Assembly (NCBI GenBank): GCA_032622095.1
Contig: CP136064.1
Coordinates: forward strand, 188,283,794-188,347,793
DNA length: 64,000 nt
Direction of reading: 5' to 3'
Source of the DNA: Siphonodentalium dalli
Taxonomy: Eukaryota; Mollusca; Scaphopoda; Gadilida; Siphonodentaliidae
In this document: positions 57,586 through 64,000 of the stretch, one piece after another
Position numbering within the stretch: the stretch's first letter is position 1
Layout of the letters: each line of letters starts with the position of its first letter
Position numbers and translations under genes: made by a program
The notes under the pieces: generated by a model
Seen by the model: only the letters and a program-made list of their open reading frames with translations
Database searches by the model: none
Told to the model about the DNA's origin: nothing

Positions 57586-57935
57586 CCCACTTTGGCATGA
57601 TTATTTATGAATGGGAAGAGACGTCAATGTCATGTGGACCTCACGTTATAACTAATCAGAGGGATCCATGTCTCATCACAGAGAGAAAATTGACAAGACT
57701 ACAGTAATGCTCTAAATAATCGACTCCTTAACCACAGCGGAATTATGGGTAACTTTTCAGGATTTAGTCGGAAATATGGCTTGTTGCCATTCATCGGAAA
57801 GCTCTCGGAGAGCTTTCCGATGAATGGCAACAAGCCATATTTCCGACTAAATCCTGAAAAGTTACCCATAATTCTGCTGTGGTTAAGGAGTCGATTAATT
57901 AGGGCATTACTGTACCATGTCTATCCTTAGGCCAA
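57586..57935 (+). repeat. Paralogous block, copy A (others at 62520-62620, 63845-64000)
   Basis: tgattatttatgaatgggaa gagacgt ... atcagagggatccatgtctc ... gaaaattgacaagact occurs three times; only this copy is split by a MITE (57702-57912). Confidence 0.85.
57702..57912. mobile_element. Palindromic TA-MITE, full copy
   Basis: 211 bp. Arms cagtaatgctctaaataatc ... ggaaagctctc and the inverse differ at only a few positions. TA flanks at 57700-57701 and 57913-57914. Uninterrupted relatives read gacaagacTAtcatgctta (63960) and gacaagactgtcatatc (62590). Confidence 0.95.
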
Positions 57936-58159
57936 ACTAAGATAAATGCTACCATAGCTTTTCATACCTGCCCACATTTGGTCGTTTGTTGAACTTATTA
58001 TCTGAACCTTTCCTGCAATAAATAGGACTCATTCTGCACATGTATTATCTGTCTTCCACTTATTTTTCCTGAAAATCCTTCCAGATGAATGATAGACCAT
58101 TCCTGTGTATTCTTTTAAAATTGAGTAGGAGAATCTGACCTTGGCTCCCAGTGGTATTT

Positions 58160-59040
58160 TGACTTATTGTAGACAGTGTTTAGGTGCATGGTGTTGGTTA
58201 TGTTCAAGTGTGGCCACAGGTCTAAAACTTTACAGGTATGTTCCCCATGGCCCACTTAGTATTTTAAGATAAGATACAGTTGCCACATGATCACTCCCTT
58301 GTAATGTTTGCTAGGCAGCTACCTGGAATTGAAAGTAAAAGGCAATTATAGTTTTTTGCATCTTAATTCAGGGCTAACAAATAGCTTTTTCGATGCAGTT
58401 AATACCCTATTGTGAAAGTTGAGATATATCTGGTCAGAAGAGTGAACCTAACTTTTATTTAATGGTAGCAATGGTTGTTAAGCAAATTCCCCAAATGATC
58501 GAATGACAACATTGTCCTGATCAATTCTGATATTTCCTAGGCACATGGTTCTATTTATGTTCAAATGGCCCCTGCCACAGGTCTGAAACTTTACAGGTAT
58601 ATTCCCCATGGACAACTGAGTATTTTAAGATTGGGATATGGAATTATAGCTTTTGGTATCCTAATTCAGCGCTAAGGAAATTGTGTTTTCATTGCAGTCA
58701 ATACTCGCTTGTGAAATTTGAGATATATCTGGTCAGAAGAGTGAACCCACCTCTTATTTATAAAGGGTAGCAATGGTTGCTAAGCATATACCCAAAATTA
58801 TCGAATGACACAATTGCCCTGAACATTCAATTGTATTACTACATGTAGTATGCCCCATTTTAGACATTGCATAGGCACATGGTGCTGGTTATGTCCAAAA
58901 TGGTGCCACATGTCTGAAACTTTACAGGTATGTTCCTCATGGACCACTAAGTATTTTAAGATCTACATACTTTGCTACACGATCACTCCCTGGTAATGGC
59001 TGGTAGGCAACTACCCAGAATTGACAGTAAAATTAAATTA
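58160..59040 (+). repeat. ~340-bp tandem repeat, nearly three units
   Basis: tgaaactttacaggtatgtt precedes .cccatgg.cca.. in each unit. Starts near 58181, 58541 and 58868. Other shared text: gagatatatctggtcagaag, gtagcaatggttg.taagca, atcgaatgac. No long frame runs across units. Non-coding satellite-like array. Confidence 0.85.
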
Positions 59041-59401
59041 CATCTTTTGTAAATGCCTGGATATATGGGTGGGTGTGCCTGCCAAGGTGCACATAGGTTA
59101 ATTGTTACAAAATATGGATTCGGGGGTCAAATTTTATAGCCCAATAGTAATATGCATGTGTCAGTATCTGCCCAAATTGGGGACTGATCCTAGGTATACA
59201 ACACACACGCTAGACTATTTAAACTTCCGATGTGAGCGGCATGCATATTTAGCACTTGAGCATGGTTCAAAATTGTTTCCAAATATAAGTATATACCATG
59301 CAGTACAAATCGACATGGAAATATGCTCAATAATACACAATTTGACACAGTTTGTAATGTGCATGCTCAAGTATATCAAGACTAGATGGTCTTGTGATCA
59401 T
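59041..59401. other. Unassigned stretch
   Basis: A 125-codon frame begins at 59102 but runs into the hAT-like MITE and has no domain. Confidence 0.4.
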
Positions 59402-59756
59402 CAGGGGCGCCGGAAGCATCCAAGGGCAGGGGGGGGGGGGGGGCAGAGCCTACAAAAAGGGCACTTTTCCGCAAAATAACCATAAATTCATTGTGACAAA
59501 AATCCCTATTTTAATGGTATTTGTCGGTTTTTATGGCCGTTTTGTGATAAAATTGACACAAAAATTAATATTCCTTGTGAAATTGGTGGTATTTGGACCA
59601 AAAAAGTCACATTTTGCTATAAAAACATGAGATTAAACACACAAAAAGCATTTTCTGTCTCCAGAAAAAGGGCAAGTCCTGCCCCCGCTCGCCGCCCTTG
59701 GTCAATGGCAGGGGGGTCAGCTGCCCCCCTCTGCCCCCCCTCTTCCGGTGCTCCTG
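59402..59756. mobile_element. hAT-like MITE with exact 8-bp duplication
   Basis: Ends CAGGGGCGCCGGAAG and, inverted, CAGGAGCACCGGAAG, flanked by GTGATCAT (59394-59401 and 59757-59764). G-rich inner arms (59430-59445) and C-rich ones (59725-59742) extend the inverted repeat. Confidence 0.9.
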
Positions 59757-59764
59757 GTGATCAT

Positions 59765-60464
59765 GTGACCCCTTTCCACAGGCCTACTCTGGAGCATTGT
59801 CGAAACGTGCAACTGTACAATGTAGATTGATATATACCGTGGGGAGCATTGATGTGATGTATCATTATGCAAAAGCCCATACATTTATCATTGTATCCTA
59901 TGCGCATGTGCAAATAATTCAACTCAAATCAGCGACTTTGCCTTCCTTAGAAACATGTATGGCAGAACACTGATTATGTATCCAATTATAATTTAAACGA
60001 CGAATATTTGTAGAAATGGTGTCTTTTTACGCAATCCTGCAATATATGGTTCATTGAGCCTAAATTAGGTGTATCAGGCCAGCACCACTCTCTGTAAACA
60101 TACGTAGGTATGTTCACCTTAACATTTTGGCGGGACGAAACGATAAACTGCTTCCTACATATCGATATATGAATTCCTCGATAACCTGAAACAAATACCT
60201 ATTTCAGCAAAAACTATCATTCAATGCATTTGATAATCGGAAGCCATTATTTTCTTAACCAATGAAGAATTAAAACAGCCCCCGCCATACCCCATCATTT
60301 AATAGTGACAGATTTATTATAAGCCCATGAAAACAACCAATACATATGTATTAACTCATACATGTAGATGCATCCCATAAGTGGTTTGGATACCTTGTTT
60401 GTCTATTATGAACTACATTCTATCATTATCATTTCACTTCATTAGTTGCCACTTCATGTTTGTA
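59765..60464. other. Unassigned stretch
   Basis: Nothing recognised. Confidence 0.4.
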
Positions 60465-60597
60465 TACGTGGGGGCGACAGGAAGACGGCCCATCTGGGCC
60501 ATGTCGCTCCTGTATAATATCATTTTTGTTTGTCTATTATCACCATTGTCATAAGCTTGTAAATATTATACAAATAAACAATCATCAATCATCATAC
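60465..60597 (+). mobile_element. LINE 3'-end relic
   Basis: A small hairpin-like stretch (gcgacaggaagacggcccat ctgggcc.tgtcgctcctg) is followed by tacaaataaacaatcatcaa tcatcat, a signal plus short tandem tail typical of CR1/L2 LINE 3' ends. No coding part remains. Confidence 0.5.
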
Positions 60598-60848
60598 ACT
60601 CAGAGTCATACTGACATACTGAGTCTATCGTAGTCTCGTCGAAATGTCATTTCCTGGAAGTATGCAAGCTTCGACCAATTTACGTCACATCGTGTGATAC
60701 TTTAATCACTTCGATTGGACACTTTTAATTTGGGGCTACTAATAGTGAGTTCTGATTGGTGCTACTGACATGGAATCCCACAGTTCTGGAAATAGAAAGT
60801 CATTGACAAGTAATCAGACCCAGTATTTATATTTGGGTCTATAGTTAG

Positions 60849-61103
60849 CCATTCCATGACTGGATCTTCATGAAATTTTGTGAAAACCCTGTGCCAATAC
60901 ATTCTCTTATATATGTGAGTCGCCCATAGGGAGCCTCGCATATATAAGAGAATACATTGGCCAAACAATATTTACCTTGACCTTGTAAGCCAGTGCAATC
61001 TCTTATATATGCGAGGCTCCCTATGGTAGACTCAAATATATAAGAGAATGCACTGGCACATGATCTTTAATGCTGCACCAGCGCACCTCCCATCATGAAA
61101 GGG
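60849..61103. mobile_element. Twin-hairpin TTAA MITE, full copy with mutated flanks
   Basis: 255 bp. Flanks are TTAG (60845-60848) and TTCA (61104-61107), each one change from TTAA. Two complete hairpins built from attctcttatatatg..ag. Confidence 0.85.
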
Positions 61104-61107
61104 TTCA

Positions 61108-61593
61108 AGTGATCAGACTCACTATTTATATTTCGGACTGTAGTTAAAGGCATATTATGTACTTGTTCGGATGTGTGAAACTGATCAGTTAGTAATCAGG
61201 CGCTATGCCAACTGGAGGAATGTAGCATTCTACTATTATTGCCGAAAATCTGAAGCAAATCGACCTTACCACTCCATAGAAAACATTGTCAGAACTACGA
61301 TGAATTGTAAATATTTACTACTCGATTCGGGACGCATCTATCGGCGATAAACTAACGAAAACGATTTCGCCATCGAGAGTGATTGCATTTAATTAATACA
61401 TAAGAATGACGGTGTGTGTTGTCAATATGGATATATATTTGTAAAAATTACTGCTTTGAACAAGACTATTTTCCATTTATATCTGATCACCCTACCGGAG
61501 TGTTTCACATCACTTTAACTAATATAATGAATCAACATAGGCTGTCCAGTAATGGCGAAACTGGTTTGAATCTTGATAAGCATGGACCTTATA
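61108..61593. other. Unassigned stretch
   Basis: Nothing recognised. Confidence 0.4.
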
Positions 61594-61921
61594 CAGTAAT
61601 GTCCTAAATAATCAACCCCTAAACCACAGTAGAATTATGGGAAATTTTTCAGGATTTAGTCGGAAATATGGCTTGATGCCATTCATTGGAAAGCTCTCAA
61701 CAAGAGCTTTCCGATGAATGGCAGCAAGCCATATTTCCAACTAAAATGGGAAATTTTTCAGGATTTAGTCGGAAATATGGCTTGATGCCTTTCATTGGAA
61801 AGTTCTCAAATAGAGCTTTCCGATGAATGGCAGCAAGCCATATTTCCAAGTAAATCCTGAAAAATTACCCATAATTCTGCTACCGTATAGTTAAAGGGTC
61901 ATATACTTTGGGCATTACTTT
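61594..61921. mobile_element. Palindromic TA-MITE, double-centre variant
   Basis: About 328 bp: left end, hairpin 1 (61660-61745), a repeated atgggaaatttttcagga then hairpin 2 (61760-61860), then a variant right end gttaaagggtcatatac ... gggcattact. Left TA at 61592-61593; the right end has decayed to tta. Confidence 0.9.
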
Positions 61922-62085
61922 ACCTGTATGTGTATCTGGGTAAGTTTGTATGCTGCTTTCTGTGGGTCTGTGGTTTCTATGTGCAGTGGAGTAATTTACT
62001 AGTGAAACTAACGCTCTAAGTAGTCTTTCCACCATTAATAACACTGACAATGTCGTGATATGGCTTAAAATAGTGTGTCTGCCAT

Positions 62086-62172
62086 TTGCAGAATGAGGTC
62101 TCCAGAGAGTGAATTTAGTGACGCTACCCCACACAATCACTAATTCACCCTCTGGGAACCTCATTCTGCATA
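62086..62172. mobile_element. Small foldback element (GCAGAATGAGG ends)
   Basis: tttgcagaatgaggtctcc ... gtgaatttagtga and tcactaattcaccctct ... aacctcattctgcat are inverted. A second, less complete copy is at 62370-62440. Confidence 0.7.
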
Positions 62173-62369
62173 GGCCTTATCTTCTGGGAAGTATCTATAG
62201 TCTAAAAATTAACATTGTTTTAGTTACTTTTTACCTTCTGTTCAGTTTCTATATCTCCTAATTTGCAGAAGATAAAATGCTTTATTGAGGTGACTAACAG
62301 GTGAACATCAACTTCAACTGGGGAACTTCAATCTGATCAATGGTCTCCCACAGCAGTTGAGGCCTCAAC

Positions 62370-62440
62370 CGAATGAGATTCCCAGAGGGTGAATTTGGTG
62401 ATGCTAGCCCACCGTGATGGAACCTCATTCTGCAAATAAC
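62370..62440. mobile_element. Small foldback element, second copy
   Basis: gaatgagattcccagagggt gaatttggtgatgcta ... ggaacctcattctgcaaat. Confidence 0.65.
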
Positions 62441-62670
62441 AGATACACTATTTCAAGGCTTGGAGATGGCCTGGCAGCTAAAACAATGATAAATCAAAGC
62501 AAACAAGATGAGAATGGCATGTGATCCTCCCATTATAACTATATATAAATCATGGATCCATGTCTCATCACACAGAGAAAATTGACAAGACTGTCATATC
62601 TATCTTTAACATCAACCACTACCATTATGGAATCTAGTCTTCTGGGAATGGACTGAAATGTGAAATTTAA

Positions 62671-62925
62671 CTCTTCCATGACTGGATCTTCCTGAAATTT
62701 TGCGAAAAACCCTGTGCCAATGCATCTCTTCTATATGCGAGTCTCCCATAGGGAGTTTCGTATATATAAAAGAATATATTGGCCTAAGAATATTTACCTT
62801 GACCTTGTAAGCCAGTGCATTCTCTTATATATGCGAGGCTCCCTATGGGAGACTCGCAAATGTAAGAGAATGCACTGGCCTAGGATTTTTAATGCTGCAC
62901 AAGCACAGCTCCGGTCATGAAAGGG
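62671..62925. mobile_element. Twin-hairpin TTAA MITE, full copy
   Basis: 255 bp, TTAA on both sides (62667-62670 and 62926-62929). Ends ctcttccatgactgg and ccggtcatgaaaggg are inverted. Two hairpins with the accttgaccttgtaa spacer. Confidence 0.88.
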
Positions 62926-62929
62926 TTAA

Positions 62930-63494
62930 CACTTTCTCTACTAAATACTCATTGATGAGTAGTTCCCTTGGGAAATATTCAGATAGTAAGTTCAACAAAT
63001 GGCCATGGGCTTCTTGTTGAATTAGCCCTGGTACATATATATTTAGTATTTAGTATTAACTTTCTACTGTGCCAAAAAGATATTCCATTCCCCATTCTTT
63101 ATGTGAGACAATTTCAGAAGCTGCCTATATATCGGCAACATTTAAAGTAATGTGAAACACTCCATTGAGGTGTTCCTGGATGGAATAACAAATAATTATA
63201 CCAAAATAAGTTATTTTCATAAATTTGATATCCAATTAGTCAGAAAACAGCATCATTGTTCTAAAAAAATTACACGCAGTGACTATTATTGGTTTATTCA
63301 TTGTCGTAATTGTTATGCCCAATAATGCATTCCGAATAAAGTAGTAAATATTTAATTTTGTGCATAGTTCAATTGTTGTGGTCTCTGAAATGGTGCAGTC
63401 CATGCGGTTAGGAAACTAACTGATTGTTGTTATTCAATGAATAAAGTCCACAATATGTCTTTAACCATACTGAGCCTCCACCCATTCTTATATA
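62930..63494. other. Unassigned stretch
   Basis: Nothing recognised except the phrase actaaatactcattgatgag, related to 41330-41350. Confidence 0.4.
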
Positions 63495-63707
63495 CAGTGA
63501 TGCTCTAATTAATCTACTCCTTAAACACAGCAGAATTATGGGTAACTTTTCAGGATTTAGTCGGAAATATGGCTTGTTGCCATTCATCGGAAAGCTCTCG
63601 GGGAGAGCTTTCCGATGAATGGCAACAAGCCATATTTCCGACTAAATCCTGAAAAGTTACCCATAATTCTGCTGTGGTTAAGATGTCGATTACTTAGAGC
63701 ATTACTG
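63495..63707. mobile_element. Palindromic TA-MITE, full copy
   Basis: 213 bp, TA at 63493-63494 and 63708-63709. Arms nearly perfect, centre gctctcggggagagc. Confidence 0.93.
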
Positions 63708-63844
63708 TATTTGTAACAAGGACCAGATGAAAAAATTATAACACAATCAACTATTTAAAACAACATCCAAAAAATGTCTGTGATGATATATGGTGATAAT
63801 TGTAAATTAACTCAAGGTCACTTTGTGACAAATATCAGCTATTG

Positions 63845-64000
63845 GGTTTCTCACTTACAGTATGATTATTTATGGATGAGAAGAGACGTGAATGACATGT
63901 GGACCTCCTGTTATAACTAATCAGAGGGATCCATGTCTCATCACAGAGAGAAAATTGACAAGACTATCATGCTTATCCTTAGCATCGATCACAACTGTTA
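63845..64000 (+). repeat. Paralogous block, uninterrupted copy
   Basis: Relative of 57586-57935 without the MITE; it continues to the window edge. Confidence 0.85.

Noticed and set aside
59394-59830. Frames of 67-78 codons around 59394-59830
   Set aside because: They lie almost wholly inside the hAT-like MITE and its terminal repeats.

Overview
This window looks like non-genic DNA from an animal nuclear genome, most likely a marine invertebrate. It is AT-rich, has no operon structure, and is packed with non-LTR retrotransposon fragments, hAT, piggyBac-like and TA-targeting non-autonomous DNA transposons, and elements built from 130-170 bp core tandem repeats plus a tetranucleotide microsatellite. 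That last design resembles the Pearl/CvA/DTE-type elements known from bivalves, so a mollusc or other lophotrochozoan is my best guess, held weakly. I recognise no intact host gene, no rRNA and no functional tRNA. The only long intact reading frame with a clear domain is a reverse transcriptase on the minus strand at 28083-29576.

Layout. 0-7.2 kb: fragments of core-repeat elements, a 170-bp tandem duplication and a 5'-truncated L2/Rex1-like LINE with a (TTA)n tail (5970-6797). 7.2-12.7 kb: two TTAA-flanked elements back to back sharing one TTAA (7214-7644 and 7649-9191), then a 3.5-kb element with ~90-bp terminal inverted repeats (9236-12720). 13.8-18.9 kb: a 5.1-kb structure with long terminal inverted repeats enclosing the decayed minus-strand remains of a large multi-module protein of an unnamed invertebrate family; this is the best candidate for an undescribed system. 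19-30 kb: a core-repeat element, a twin-hairpin TTAA MITE, a CR1/Jockey-group LINE with ORF1 tail and broken ORF2 (20690-24030), a 660-bp inverted copy of its 3' end at 26717-27375, a rolling-circle-like element inserted in a tandem duplicate (24484-25630), and a second LINE with an intact RT (27384-29585). 30-39 kb: several 0.4-1.2 kb non-autonomous DNA elements with clear terminal repeats, and a direct duplication with an expanded ~20-bp minisatellite. 39-64 kb: many copies of a ~212-bp nearly perfect palindromic MITE, several hAT derivatives with 8-bp target duplications, twin-hairpin TTAA MITEs and old paralogous blocks.

How the parts work together. They are layers of insertion rather than a pathway. 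The paralogous blocks act as empty sites: three copies of the palindromic MITE, one hAT and the rolling-circle-like element can each be compared with an uninterrupted relative inside this same window. These comparisons directly support a TA duplication for the MITE, an 8-bp duplication for the hAT, and insertion without duplication between A and T for the rolling-circle-like element.

Limits: alignments were done by eye, identities are approximate, and no database was searched. Host exons too short or diverged to recognise may have been missed.
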